A stretch of 52,487 nt of DNA. Origin: Myxococcota bacterium. Lineage in GTDB: Bacteria > Myxococcota_A > Polyangia > Polyangiales > Houyiibacteriaceae. Positions within the stretch are counted from its first letter, which is position 1, and every line of letters begins with the position of its first letter. The stretch is from the NCBI GenBank assembly GCA_028284955.1, contig JANQQS010000004.1, positions 1-52,487 of the forward strand. Reading direction: 5' to 3'. The notes under the pieces are model-generated. The model was not told where the DNA came from. It searched no databases and saw only the letters and a list, made by a program, of their open reading frames with translations. This document shows positions 8,117 through 16,981 of the stretch, in pieces. A program made the position numbers and the translations under genes.

Positions 8117-9296
8117 GATGTTGATCCCGTCGGACGGCGTTTCGGTTTCTCCTGTCGTCGATGACTGCGCCGTTGACCGCAGCACCGTGGATCGCAGTCC
8201 CAGCACGAGCGGTCGCGCCGGACTGCAGGCAACCGGAAAGTTGGTTGTCGATGATCCGCAACGCGACATCGTTTCCGCATCGGCTATGTGCCAGCACATG
8301 CGGCTCGTACGTTGGCAAACTGTCCAGAAACTGACGAATGGAGTGCGATGTGGTGGCGGCGAGCGACGAGGCAACTCCTACCTTCATGTGGCGAACGAAG
8401 TGCGCGTTGATGTGTTGCTCGTGATTCCCAGGCTCCGGAATCGCGTACACCGGCTTTCTGAGGTAGAGCGCCTCCCCTACGAGTTGGTTGCCCGCCGTGG
8501 TAATCAGCGCATCGGCGGAAGCCAAATCGTCCACGAAACGCTGAGGATCGACGTCTCGAAACGTCACCGAGCCTGTGGACTCGTGGGGGCCGAGCCCGTA
8601 CACGTGGACCGGGCGGCCAAGCTCTCGCAACGCGGCAATCATCGCCGCGGCCCCGCGGTGACGAACATAAGCCACCAAGTGCCCTCGAAGTTCGGGAACG
8701 GCGTCTCGCATGCGCCGTCGCAGCATCACGCCTGCCTGCTTGCAAAACGCATAGCGCGGCTTCGCTTTGTACGGAAAAAAAGACGAAACCACCATATCCA
8801 CGTGACCGGAGCCACTAAACAGTCGTACGAACGCAGACATCCAACGCACGTAGACGGCGAGATCCGCAGGCAGGCCCACGGGATCGCACGCGAGCAGCAC
8901 ATGTTGGTGGTCAATACTCATCACCGGTACGTCGAAGCGTTGCGCAGCACGAGAGAGAACTGGCTCAAAATCAGTGACCACCAAGTCTGGCGTGTCGCGC
9001 CGCATGTCACGGGCGACCGGCTCGATGAGCGCTTCAGGATTGCGCATGTGTTCGGCGTTCCGGATCGCGGTTCGAAGGTAGCTGAGCTTTTGGTTGCGAC
9101 CGTAGACGAACTGAAGAGGTCGAAGCTCCCGAATCTCCGCCGAGAGCGCGTCGCAAGCGGAGCGGAGCATTCCCAGCGCCTGGCCTGAGCTGTAGACGAC
9201 CACGCGATGCTGATGCACGAGCTGCTCGATGAGCGCGAGTGCGCGCGCTCCGTGACCACGCCCTTCGCCGGCAACGCCGTAGTAGATGGTGCTCAT
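8076..9296 (-). CDS. Glycosyltransferase of the MJ1255/TIGR00661 type
   Basis: A 406-aa GT-B-fold glycosyltransferase. The N-terminus YYGVAGEGRGHGARALAL is the signature of this MurG/MGT-like family (known as MJ1255 or VC2487 type), and the C-terminal half contains ADALITTAGNQLVGEALYLRKPVYAIPEPGNHEQHINA, the nucleotide-sugar binding region, here described by its key parts AGNQLVGEAL and NHEQHINA. The last 60 residues look poorly conserved and partly overlap the radical SAM gene. ATG 9296 starts the conserved region at residue 4. It is divergent from ccoI with a 242-bp spacer. Acceptor unknown. Confidence 0.83.
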   Translation of the reverse strand: MSTIYYGVAGEGRGHGARALALIEQLVHQHRVVVYSSGQALGMLRSACDALSAEIRELRPLQFVYGRNQKLSYLRTAIRNAEHMRNPEALIEPVARDMRRDTPDLVVTDFEPVLSRAAQRFDVPVMSIDHQHVLLACDPVGLPADLAVYVRWMSAFVRLFSGSGHVDMVVSSFFPYKAKPRYAFCKQAGVMLRRRMRDAVPELRGHLVAYVRHRGAAAMIAALRELGRPVHVYGLGPHESTGSVTFRDVDPQRFVDDLASADALITTAGNQLVGEALYLRKPVYAIPEPGNHEQHINAHFVRHMKVGVASSLAATTSHSIRQFLDSLPTYEPHVLAHSRCGNDVALRIIDNQLSGCLQSGATARAGTAIHGAAVNGAVIDDRRNRNAVRRDQHHATRPIFSTHALA

Positions 9297-9538
9297 GTGT
9301 TCACCACGGCCGGATACTCCCAGGGCTGATCAACACCCCCGCACCGACCAGGTGACAGTACTTCAACTTCGTTTGCCGGCTTGTAACATCCGCATCTCGA
9401 GGGAGCCCAGCGGCTCGTGACCGAGCGCGCGCAAAACATTCGCCAGCGTCACCCGCAAACGAATGATTTGCGCGTGTTTTTCGAATTAAACCCATCAGCG
9501 CAGCGGAGTTTTGGTTGGCACAGAGGTTGCCCACGCGT

Positions 9539-12007
9539 ATGCCAGGCCCCATGAAGGCGCTCGCACACAACGTGGACCACGCGACCGCAAAAGCACCCCT
9601 CGCGGACCGCGGGCGTTCCAAGAGAGCATCGTGCAAACACTGTGGCACCAGCTTCACCACAGACCGCGACGAGGAGTTCTGCTGTCACGGATGTCGGGTG
9701 ATGCACGACTCGCTCAACGCCGAAGGACTATCCGATTTTTACCGCATCCGTTCCGGCCGAGGCTCGCCCGCCGCCAACGTGACCGAGACATCCGCGCAAT
9801 CCCTTCATGCCGCTTTTTTCGAATCACTCGATGAGTCGCTCGAGGAAGGAAAACGAGGTCGCGAACAGCACCTTTCCATTCAGGGGGTCCGTTGCAGCGC
9901 ATGCGCCTGGTTGATCGAGCGTCTGTTCGAACGACACCCTGGCGCGCAAGAGATCGAGGTGTGCACCGGGCGCGGCGAGCTCACGATGTGGGTCGCCCCG
10001 TCGTTTTCATTCGCGCGATTCGCCGAGACCATCTCGCGATTCGGCTACACTCTGGGGCCTCCAGGAACGCAGACCGACCGCAAGCGCGAGAGCGATCTCT
10101 TGCTCCGAATGGGCGTCACCGTCGCCCTCGCGCTCAACAGCATGATGTTCTCGGTGGCCATCTACTTCGGTCTCTCCGAAGAGCCCCTCGCCACGCTATT
10201 TCACCGCCTGCTCTTCGTCATCGCTTCGGTCACCGTGCTCGTCGGCGGCATGCCCTTCTTCCAAAACGCACTCGCAGGGCTTCGCATGCGCGTCGCAACC
10301 CTCGACTTGCCGATTTCCATCGGCATCATCGTGGCATTCGTTGGTTCCTCGGTCTCGCTGGCCCAAGGACGACGTCACGGGCTCTATTTCGATAGCGTTA
10401 CCGTCTTTGTCGCCCTCATGTTGGTCGGCCGCTATCTTCGCGAACGCCTTGTGACGCGTCACCAGGCCTTTCTCCTGGGAGAGCAAGCATTTGAGCGGCT
10501 GTTCACGCGCAAACTCGAAGGTGGGCGCGTACGCTGTGTGCCCGTTCGCGACCTGAAGAAAGACGACAACCTTGTCATCAACCCGGGCGATCTCCTCCCC
10601 GTTCGAGCAGAACTGTTGTCAAACCGCGCCGCCTTTTCTCAAGACTGGATCACGGGAGAGAGTGACCCGCACGTATGCTTGCAAGGCGACCTCGTTCCGG
10701 GAGGAAGCTTTCTCCAAGGCACGACTTCGATTCGCATGCGCGCCGACGAACGTTTTTCGGCGTCGAACATTCGTCGGCTCACGTCCCAAATCCAATCGAA
10801 GGATCTGCCTCTGACGCAGCACACGCGGTGGTGGTCGCTCTTCAGCCGAAGCTACGTCATCGTGGTCATCACATTGGCCGCCGTCTGTTTCACACTATGG
10901 TGGGCGGTCGCCGGCGATGTCTTTCGCGCGATGGATGCCGCAACCGCAATATTGGTGGTCACGTGCCCGTGCGCGGTCGGCATTGCCATTCCGCTCGCCC
11001 ACGACCTCGCGCATTCACGCCTGGCCAGCTCGGGACTTTTCGTGCGCAGCAAGCAAACGCTCGACAAAATTGCCGAAATCCGCCGCGTCGTGTTCGACAA
11101 AACCGGCACGCTGACCACGGGCACCGAGGCCTCGGAACAACCCGTTCAGCCGATGTCCATGCGCGAGCGTTCCGTTCTCTACACCCTCGCCGCCCACAGT
11201 TCGCATCCCAAAGCCACCCTCGCTCTGAGCACACTCAAAGCAAACACTGACCCCACCCGCTTGCCGCTGGATACGAATGAGCAATCAGGCGCAGGCGTGC
11301 GCGCGCATGTTGACGGCGCAGAATATCGGCTAGGGCATTTCGATTTCGCGACACGAATCGATCCACAAACCAAGTTGGATCCTCAGGCGGATGCGGCTCG
11401 CGACACCGCGGATCTTTGCTTCAGCCGCAACGGCCAGCTCCTGTCGACTTTTCGCACCGAAGAAACCTTGCGCCCCGGCATCCGAGAAGACATTGCAGCC
11501 TTGCGCCAGCGCGACTTGTCCGTCTCGATTCTGAGCGGCGATCGCGCTTCGCGGGTGGCTGCGGTGGCGGAAGACCTCGGGCTCTCGAAACGCTCCGCGC
11601 GTGGACATATGACACCCGAAGCCAAGGCTCAAGCCATCGAATCTCTCGGCGGAGCCGGCACTATGTTTGTCGGCGACGGGGCCAATGATTGCCTCGCCGC
11701 AAACCAGGCAACCCTCGTCGGGACTCCCGCGATCGAAAGGCCGCTGCTCGCGTCCCGATCCGACTTCTATCTCACGACCGCAGGACTTAGCCCTGTGCTC
11801 GAACTCTTTCGCGTCGCCGATCGGGTACGAACGCTCGTTCGGTTCAACGTCGGTTTCGCGATCACCTACAACGTATTCGCGGTTGCCGTTGCCGCGGCAG
11901 GCTTCATGCAACCTTGGCTCGCCGCTGTCTTGATGCCGCTTAGCTCTCTGACCGCGGTTGGCGCCACGTCGTTCGCGCTCAGACAATCTTCATTCGGAGC
12001 GGGATGA
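9539..12007 (+). CDS. ccoI: Copper-translocating P1B-type ATPase for cbb3 oxidase assembly
   Basis: An 822-aa heavy-metal P-type ATPase of the CcoI/FixI class, which moves copper towards the cbb3 oxidase. The N-terminus has a Cys-rich metal-binding region (CKHC at 32-35, CCHGC at 48-52) followed by an HMA domain with CSAC (119-122). After paired membrane helices come the actuator TGES (372-375), the membrane CPC motif (476-478), the phosphorylation motif DKTGT (Asp 520) and the hinge GDGAND (712-717). All catalytic motifs are intact. ATG 9539 is preferred; the frame extends to a TTG at 9515, and ATG 9551 is also possible. It is the first gene of the cco cluster and lies 1 bp before ccoS. Confidence 0.95.
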   Translation: MPGPMKALAHNVDHATAKAPLADRGRSKRASCKHCGTSFTTDRDEEFCCHGCRVMHDSLNAEGLSDFYRIRSGRGSPAANVTETSAQSLHAAFFESLDESLEEGKRGREQHLSIQGVRCSACAWLIERLFERHPGAQEIEVCTGRGELTMWVAPSFSFARFAETISRFGYTLGPPGTQTDRKRESDLLLRMGVTVALALNSMMFSVAIYFGLSEEPLATLFHRLLFVIASVTVLVGGMPFFQNALAGLRMRVATLDLPISIGIIVAFVGSSVSLAQGRRHGLYFDSVTVFVALMLVGRYLRERLVTRHQAFLLGEQAFERLFTRKLEGGRVRCVPVRDLKKDDNLVINPGDLLPVRAELLSNRAAFSQDWITGESDPHVCLQGDLVPGGSFLQGTTSIRMRADERFSASNIRRLTSQIQSKDLPLTQHTRWWSLFSRSYVIVVITLAAVCFTLWWAVAGDVFRAMDAATAILVVTCPCAVGIAIPLAHDLAHSRLASSGLFVRSKQTLDKIAEIRRVVFDKTGTLTTGTEASEQPVQPMSMRERSVLYTLAAHSSHPKATLALSTLKANTDPTRLPLDTNEQSGAGVRAHVDGAEYRLGHFDFATRIDPQTKLDPQADAARDTADLCFSRNGQLLSTFRTEETLRPGIREDIAALRQRDLSVSILSGDRASRVAAVAEDLGLSKRSARGHMTPEAKAQAIESLGGAGTMFVGDGANDCLAANQATLVGTPAIERPLLASRSDFYLTTAGLSPVLELFRVADRVRTLVRFNVGFAITYNVFAVAVAAAGFMQPWLAAVLMPLSSLTAVGATSFALRQSSFGAG

Positions 12008-12008
12008 C

Positions 12009-12179
12009 ATGGAAGTCATCATCCTTCTCGTATTCATCAGCGTTGTGTGGGTTGCCGCAGCGCTTCTCTTCTTGGGTTGGCAACTAGCCAAGCGGACCCA
12101 CGACCATACCGACCGAGTCGCCTTACTGCCTCTCGACACACCCACCGACCCTGAGACTACGGATGAACATTACTTATAA
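12009..12179 (+). CDS. ccoS: cbb3 oxidase maturation protein CcoS
   Basis: A 56-aa protein with one N-terminal transmembrane helix (MEVIILLVFISVVWVAAALL) and a short polar tail, matching the size and form of CcoS, which is needed to mature the copper and haem centres of cbb3 oxidase. ATG 12009 directly follows the ccoI stop with a single base between, and the gene overlaps ccoNO by 17 bp. Identification depends on size, topology and position between ccoI and ccoN, the standard neighbourhood. Confidence 0.9.
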   Translation: MEVIILLVFISVVWVAAALLFLGWQLAKRTHDHTDRVALLPLDTPTDPETTDEHYL

Positions 12180-14583
12180 CGATCGCATCTCTCGTCAGTT
12201 TATCGCTGCCTCCGTGATATGGGGCATCGTCGGAATGCTGGTGGGAGCCCTGGTTGCACTTCAGATGGCCCACTGGCAAGCGAACCTCGGCGAGTGGCTG
12301 AGCTTTGGAAGGCTCCGGCCGCTTCATACCAACGCGGTGATCTTCGCGTTCGTTGGCAACATGATTTTTGCCGGCGTTTATTACTCGTCGCAGCGGCTAC
12401 TGAAGGTTCGCATACCGTCCGATCGATTGGCGCAAATCCATTTCTGGGGGTGGCAGCTCATCATCGTAGCAGCTGCGATCACGCTTCCCCTCGGGATGAC
12501 CCAGGGCAAGGAATACGCAGAGCTCGAATGGCCCATCGATATCGCGATCGCAGTTGTCTGGCTTCTCTTCGCGTTCAACTTCTTTTGGATGATCGCGCGA
12601 CGAAACGAAAAGCATATGTACGTCGCGCTCTGGTTTTATATCGCCACCATTGTCGCGATCACGGTTCTGCATGTGGTCAACAGCCTCGCGATTCCTGCCT
12701 CTCTCAGCAAGAGCTACTCGCTCTTCGGCGGCGTTCAGGACGCACTGGTGCAGTGGTGGTACGGCCACAACGCGGTCGCGTTTTTCCTCACCACGCCCAT
12801 CTTGGGAATCATGTATTACTTCTTGCCCAAAGCAGCCGAGCGACCGGTATTTTCATACCGCTTGTCCATCGTGCACTTTTGGGCGCTCGTATTCCTCTAC
12901 ATTTGGGCCGGGCCACATCACCTGCTCTACACCGCACTGCCTGATTGGGCTCAGACCCTCGGCATGGTGTTCAGTCTGATGCTGTGGGCGCCCAGCTGGG
13001 GCGGCATGCTCAACGGTCTGCTGACGTTGCGCGGCGCCTGGGACCGAGTGCGCAAAGATCCTGTGCTCAAGTTTTTCGCGGCGGGCGTTACGTTCTACGG
13101 CATGGCCACCTTTGAAGGCCCTCTCTTGTCGATCAAGAGCGTCAGCGGACTCGCGCACTACACCGATTGGATCATCGGACACGTGCACAGCGGCGCACTC
13201 GGCTGGAACGGGTTCATGGCAGCCGGCATGTTCTACTGGCTTGTCCCACGCCTCTACGGAACCAAGCTTCACTCCACGACGGCTGCAAACTATCACTTCT
13301 ACATCGGTACCATCGGCATCCTGCTGTACGTGGTGGCGATGTGGGTTTCGGGCATTACGCAGGGGCTCATGTGGCGCGCCGAGGCGGAAGGCGGCGGGCT
13401 TCTCTATGCGAACTTCGTTGAAACCCTGATCGCGATCCTCCCGCTCTACTGGATTCGACTCGTGGGAGGCACGCTGTACTTGGTTGGCTTCGTTGGCATG
13501 GCGTGGAACCTCTACAAAACCGCTCGCTCGGGCGAGGCGGTCGACGAGCAAGTGGAAGTCGTCGTCCGCGATCCGAAAAACGAACAAGAGGTACCCTGGC
13601 GCGAACTCGTACTCGGAACGCCCGTCGTGCTCACCGCTATCGTGATGGGCCTGACCATCGCGGTAGGTTTCTTGGATTTCGCAGGCAGCACGGTGTTCAT
13701 GGTGCTCGCGGTGAGCGCGGGCCTTTTTGCCACGCTACTGCTCTGGGGTCGGCGCGATTCAGATGGGCCAAGCTGGCACCGACTCGTCGAAGGGCGCGGA
13801 CTCATCTTCACCGTGCTCACGATCGTGGCGGTGTTGGTTGGCGGCGTCGTCGAAATTGTTCCAGCCATCGTCACCAGCCCCGAAGCGCGAAAAGTCAGCG
13901 AAAACGTCCCCTACCATCCGCTCGAAATCGAAGGACGCGATGTCTATCTGCGCGAGGGTTGCTACACCTGCCATTCGCAAATGATTCGCCCCTTTCTTTG
14001 GGAATCGGCACGGTACGGCGCCGTATCGCGCGACGTCGATTCGGTATTCGACCATCCATTTCAGTGGGGTTCCAAGCGCACGGGCCCAGATCTCGCGCGC
14101 GTAGGCGGCAAGTATTCAAACCTCTGGCACTACGAACATATGCGCGACCCGCGAGCCATCGCCGCCGGGTCCAACATGCCCTCCTACCCGCACTTATTGA
14201 AACGGCGCGTCGATTTCTCAGAAATGCCCTCAAAGCTGCGCGCGCTCAAACGAGCAGGGGTTCCGTATTCGGCAAAACAAATCGCGGCATCCGCGACGAG
14301 CGCGGAGGAAGCCGCGTCCTTGATCGCCGCCGATCTCAAATCCGACGGCGGAGTCAGCGTCGCGGCAGACAGTCATCTCGTCGCCCTCATCGCGTTCTTG
14401 CAGCGCGTCGGCAAGGTTCCTTCCGAACCCGTGGCGCAAGGTTCAGTTTTTCCTCGAGCTCAGGCTGTTCCAGAAGGGGCTGTTCCCGAACCAGCGCCCA
14501 ACCCCGCCACTCCCGAGCAGGCGACTCTCGGGCCCATCCATCTCAAACCCGCCGCGCACTCACCTTCGGAGGACCAACTATGA
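12163..14583 (+). CDS. ccoNO: Fused cbb3 cytochrome oxidase subunits I and II (CcoNO)
   Basis: An 806-aa fusion of the catalytic subunit I (CcoN, about residues 1-475) and the mono-haem cytochrome c subunit II (CcoO, about 500-806). CcoN landmarks include RPLHTNAVIF, WYGHNAVAFF, AGPHHLLYT and the HVHSGALGWNG region that supplies haem and copper histidines. The CcoO part has its own membrane helix and the haem c motif CYTCH (600-604), followed by RYG and the PSYP/MPSYPHL region with the likely Met ligand. Reduction of O2 to water with proton pumping at low oxygen is the family function. Fusion proteins of this kind are known in several phyla, but most proteobacteria encode them separately. It overlaps ccoS by 17 bp and ccoQ by 4 bp. 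Confidence 0.95.
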   Translation: MNITYNDRISRQFIAASVIWGIVGMLVGALVALQMAHWQANLGEWLSFGRLRPLHTNAVIFAFVGNMIFAGVYYSSQRLLKVRIPSDRLAQIHFWGWQLIIVAAAITLPLGMTQGKEYAELEWPIDIAIAVVWLLFAFNFFWMIARRNEKHMYVALWFYIATIVAITVLHVVNSLAIPASLSKSYSLFGGVQDALVQWWYGHNAVAFFLTTPILGIMYYFLPKAAERPVFSYRLSIVHFWALVFLYIWAGPHHLLYTALPDWAQTLGMVFSLMLWAPSWGGMLNGLLTLRGAWDRVRKDPVLKFFAAGVTFYGMATFEGPLLSIKSVSGLAHYTDWIIGHVHSGALGWNGFMAAGMFYWLVPRLYGTKLHSTTAANYHFYIGTIGILLYVVAMWVSGITQGLMWRAEAEGGGLLYANFVETLIAILPLYWIRLVGGTLYLVGFVGMAWNLYKTARSGEAVDEQVEVVVRDPKNEQEVPWRELVLGTPVVLTAIVMGLTIAVGFLDFAGSTVFMVLAVSAGLFATLLLWGRRDSDGPSWHRLVEGRGLIFTVLTIVAVLVGGVVEIVPAIVTSPEARKVSENVPYHPLEIEGRDVYLREGCYTCHSQMIRPFLWESARYGAVSRDVDSVFDHPFQWGSKRTGPDLARVGGKYSNLWHYEHMRDPRAIAAGSNMPSYPHLLKRRVDFSEMPSKLRALKRAGVPYSAKQIAASATSAEEAASLIAADLKSDGGVSVAADSHLVALIAFLQRVGKVPSEPVAQGSVFPRAQAVPEGAVPEPAPNPATPEQATLGPIHLKPAAHSPSEDQL

Positions 14584-14852
14584 TCAGTATGATGGCGAAG
14601 GATTTCTTCGTGAACAGTCCAGTGCTCGCGCTTCCGCTGGTAGGCCTCGGAATATTTGTGCTCGGCTTCGTGGTTGTCGTTTGGCAAGTCGCACGGACCA
14701 GCAAGGAAGACATCGACGCTCTGGCGGCGCTGCCGCTTACGAACAATCCGCCAGAGGAACGGGCCTCAGGAAACACGGCCCCCAGAAACATGGCCTCCAG
14801 AAACACAGCGCGCCTCGACGCATCGCCCAGGAATGAAAGGAACGCATCGTGA
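14580..14852 (+). CDS. ccoQ: cbb3 oxidase subunit CcoQ with repeat-containing tail
   Basis: A 90-aa single-span membrane protein in the CcoQ position. The helix (about residues 12-37, VLALPLVGLGIFVLGFVVVV) is followed by the SKEDIDALAALPL segment typical of CcoQ. The C-terminal tail from residue 61 consists of pentapeptides RASGN, TAPRN, MASRN and a degenerate TARLD, encoded by 15-bp units at 14760-14819. The start ATG overlaps the ccoNO stop (ATGA) and the stop overlaps the GTG of ccoP (GTGA). Identification rests on size, topology and position. Confidence 0.83.
   Translation: MISMMAKDFFVNSPVLALPLVGLGIFVLGFVVVVWQVARTSKEDIDALAALPLTNNPPEERASGNTAPRNMASRNTARLDASPRNERNAS
14760..14819 (+). repeat. 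15-bp tandem repeat, codon-phased, in ccoQ
   Basis: Units of 15 bp (14760-14774, 14775-14789, 14790-14804, plus a degenerate fourth) follow the codon pattern NNN-GCN-NCN-RGA-AAC. The same codon pattern and pentapeptide xA(S/P)(G/R)N recur in ftsQ at 51171-51245. Confidence 0.85.
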
Positions 14853-15466
14853 CGGAACACGCTGTGACAGATCAAGCTGTGACCGAAACTGCATCCTCCT
14901 CCCATCAGAGCTCCAAAGCCGCGCGCACGGACGAGTTTCAAGGCGCGATTGTCCACATATACGGAGATATCGAAGAAGCCGACAATCAGCTCCCTCGCTG
15001 GTGGCTGTGGACATTCTTCGGAAGCGTGTTGTTTGGGATTGGCTACTGGTTTTTTTACCACGGGTGGAGCGTCGGAGCGCTCCCGCCGGAGGAATACGTC
15101 GCGGCACTCGAAGCCGCAGCGGGCGCAGGAGGTGAAGTGAGCGAGGAGCTCCTCGTCGGCCTGAGCCAAGACCGCGACGCTGTCGCCGCAGGAAAAGAAA
15201 TCTTCATCGCGAACTGCAGCGTCTGCCATCTCGACAGCGGCGCCGGCAAAATCGGACCCAATCTCACCGACGCGTACTGGATTCACGGAAACAGCATCAA
15301 AGAAATCCATGAGACCATCAATGCCGGCGTACTCGCGAAGGGCATGCCGGCGTGGGGGCCGACGCTCGGACCGAAAGCGGTGCAGCGCGTCACCGCGTTC
15401 ACGCTCACCCTCCGCAACAAAAATATTCCCGGCAAAGAACCGCAGGGCGAACTGCAATCGCAGTAG
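14849..15466 (+). CDS. ccoP: cbb3 oxidase subunit III, mono-haem CcoP
   Basis: A 205-aa membrane-anchored cytochrome c. An N-terminal cytoplasmic tail leads into DNQLPRWWLWTFFGSVLFGIGY, the transmembrane helix at about residues 46-70 with the family's (N)PLPRWW start. One haem c motif, CSVCH (123-127), is present, with GKIGPNL and a later GMPAWG segment giving the Met ligand. Canonical CcoP is about 300 aa and has two haem motifs; here the second is absent, so the electron entry path is shorter. GTG 14849 overlaps the ccoQ stop. Family identity is firm because of the neighbours. Confidence 0.93.
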   Translation: MTEHAVTDQAVTETASSSHQSSKAARTDEFQGAIVHIYGDIEEADNQLPRWWLWTFFGSVLFGIGYWFFYHGWSVGALPPEEYVAALEAAAGAGGEVSEELLVGLSQDRDAVAAGKEIFIANCSVCHLDSGAGKIGPNLTDAYWIHGNSIKEIHETINAGVLAKGMPAWGPTLGPKAVQRVTAFTLTLRNKNIPGKEPQGELQSQ

Positions 15467-15474
15467 GTCGCACG

Positions 15475-16887
15475 ATGGGCACGAACGTTTCGCTCGAAGA
15501 ACTCTACGCCGATGCGACACGGAGCTCGCTACGCAAAGACGGTTCGCGCGACTACGTGCATCCGGCCGACGTCGACGGCCGATACACCCGCATCCGGCGC
15601 GCTCTATTCCTCGTCCTAGTGGTGGTCTTCGCGGCTTTGCCGTGGATCCACATCGGGGGTCGCCCGGCAGTATTTCTGAACATTCCGCGTCGACAGTTTT
15701 TTCTGTTTGGCCTGACGTTTAACGCACAGGATTTCTGGCTCGCGTTTTTCTTGCTGAGCGCGATTGGCTTTCTCCTCATCACCATGACCGCGCTCCTGGG
15801 ACGCATTTGGTGTGGCTACGCGTGCCCTCAGACCGTCTACCTGGAGGGGGTATTTCGACGGGTCGAGCGATGGCTTGAAGGGCCGCGCAACGCGCGGCTC
15901 AAGCGCAACGCAGGGCCGATGACGTTCGACAAGGCATGGCGCAAGATTCTCAAACACATCGTCTTCGTGATGCTTTGCGCGACGATCGCCCATGTCACGC
16001 TAAGCTATTTTGTATCCGTTCCCAAACTTAGAGCGATGATGACCGGACCTCCTTCCGAGCATCCCGAAGCGTTCGTTTGGGCCACCGCCATCACCGCACT
16101 GCTGTACATCAACTTTGCCTGGTTTCGCGAACAGCTTTGCCTCATTGTATGCCCCTACGGCCGGCTTCAATCGCTACTCACCGATCAGCAATCGCTCGTG
16201 ATCGGCTACGACGCGACCCGAGGAGAGCCACGCGGCCGGCGAGGCAAACGCCAGCTCGAACAACAGGACGCAGAATCTTTCGGAGATTGCATCGATTGCC
16301 ACCGTTGCGTCGTGGTTTGCCCCACGGGGATCGACATCCGCAACGGCCTTCAACTCGACTGCATCGGCTGCTCAAACTGCGTCGACGCGTGCGACGAAAT
16401 CATGACCAAGGTCGGCAAACCCAAAGGATTGGTTCGCTACGATTCCTTGGCTGGGTTCGAAGGAAAGAAGCGCCAATTCCTGAGGCCTCGTCTAGCTTTC
16501 TACGCACTGCTCGGATTGGCCGGGCTTGGCTCTGCAACCGCGGCGCTCGCGTTCTACACCCCATTCGAAGCCAACTTACTTCGCGCCAGCTCCGCGCCCT
16601 ATACCGTCAGCGAAGGCTCGGTGCGCAACACCTTCGTGCTTCACCTCGTCAACAAATCACCCGACGCTCGAGTATTTGAACTCTCGCCCTCTCCCCACCC
16701 CGACCTCGAGTTCGAGCTTCCCACCACACGCATCCGCCTGGCTCCTCTCCAAAGCAAGCGGCTGCCCGTTTCCATCGTCGTCCCCGCCGGCTTCGTTCGC
16801 CCTGCTACCCGGGCGGAGTTTGCGGTGGAAAGCCAAGGCACAAAAAAGCGAACCTCCGCCTCGGTGCTCGGGCCAAGTCGTCGCTAG
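15475..16887 (+). CDS. ccoG: cbb3 oxidase accessory polyferredoxin CcoG
   Basis: A 470-aa membrane protein of the CcoG/RdxA/FixG family, implicated in copper reduction for oxidase assembly. Four or five hydrophobic helices flank the GRIWCGYACPQTVYLEGVFR motif (near residues 112-131). The soluble part has two ferredoxin-type [4Fe-4S] motifs, Cys 272/275/278/282 and Cys 296/299/302/306. The C-terminal domain (about 375-470) has the Ig-like fold sequence of the family (NKSPDARVFEL). ATG 15475 follows ccoP by 8 bp and begins just before the conserved region; the frame is open further upstream into ccoP. No ccoH follows, unlike the usual ccoGHIS order. Confidence 0.95.
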   Translation: MGTNVSLEELYADATRSSLRKDGSRDYVHPADVDGRYTRIRRALFLVLVVVFAALPWIHIGGRPAVFLNIPRRQFFLFGLTFNAQDFWLAFFLLSAIGFLLITMTALLGRIWCGYACPQTVYLEGVFRRVERWLEGPRNARLKRNAGPMTFDKAWRKILKHIVFVMLCATIAHVTLSYFVSVPKLRAMMTGPPSEHPEAFVWATAITALLYINFAWFREQLCLIVCPYGRLQSLLTDQQSLVIGYDATRGEPRGRRGKRQLEQQDAESFGDCIDCHRCVVVCPTGIDIRNGLQLDCIGCSNCVDACDEIMTKVGKPKGLVRYDSLAGFEGKKRQFLRPRLAFYALLGLAGLGSATAALAFYTPFEANLLRASSAPYTVSEGSVRNTFVLHLVNKSPDARVFELSPSPHPDLEFELPTTRIRLAPLQSKRLPVSIVVPAGFVRPATRAEFAVESQGTKKRTSASVLGPSRR

Positions 16888-16981
16888 ACCGCCCACGGCG
16901 TGTCACCCTAAACTCCCTATGATTTCATGTCGCTGCAAGATATGGGGTTATCGCGCTCGACATCCGCGTTAGACTGCGTTC

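Noticed and set aside
7878-9188. Long plus-strand open frame (436 codons) opposite the glycosyltransferase
   Set aside because: It is antisense to two genes with clear motifs and its translation shows no domain; long antisense frames are expected in GC-rich DNA.
9297-9538. FNR/ANR box or strong promoter before ccoI
   Set aside because: I searched for TTGAT-N4-ATCAA and for a -35/-10 pair with normal spacing and saw no convincing match.
12853-13587. Minus-strand open frame inside ccoNO
   Set aside because: Shadow of conserved CcoN coding sequence; peptide is Arg/His/Glu-rich with no domain.
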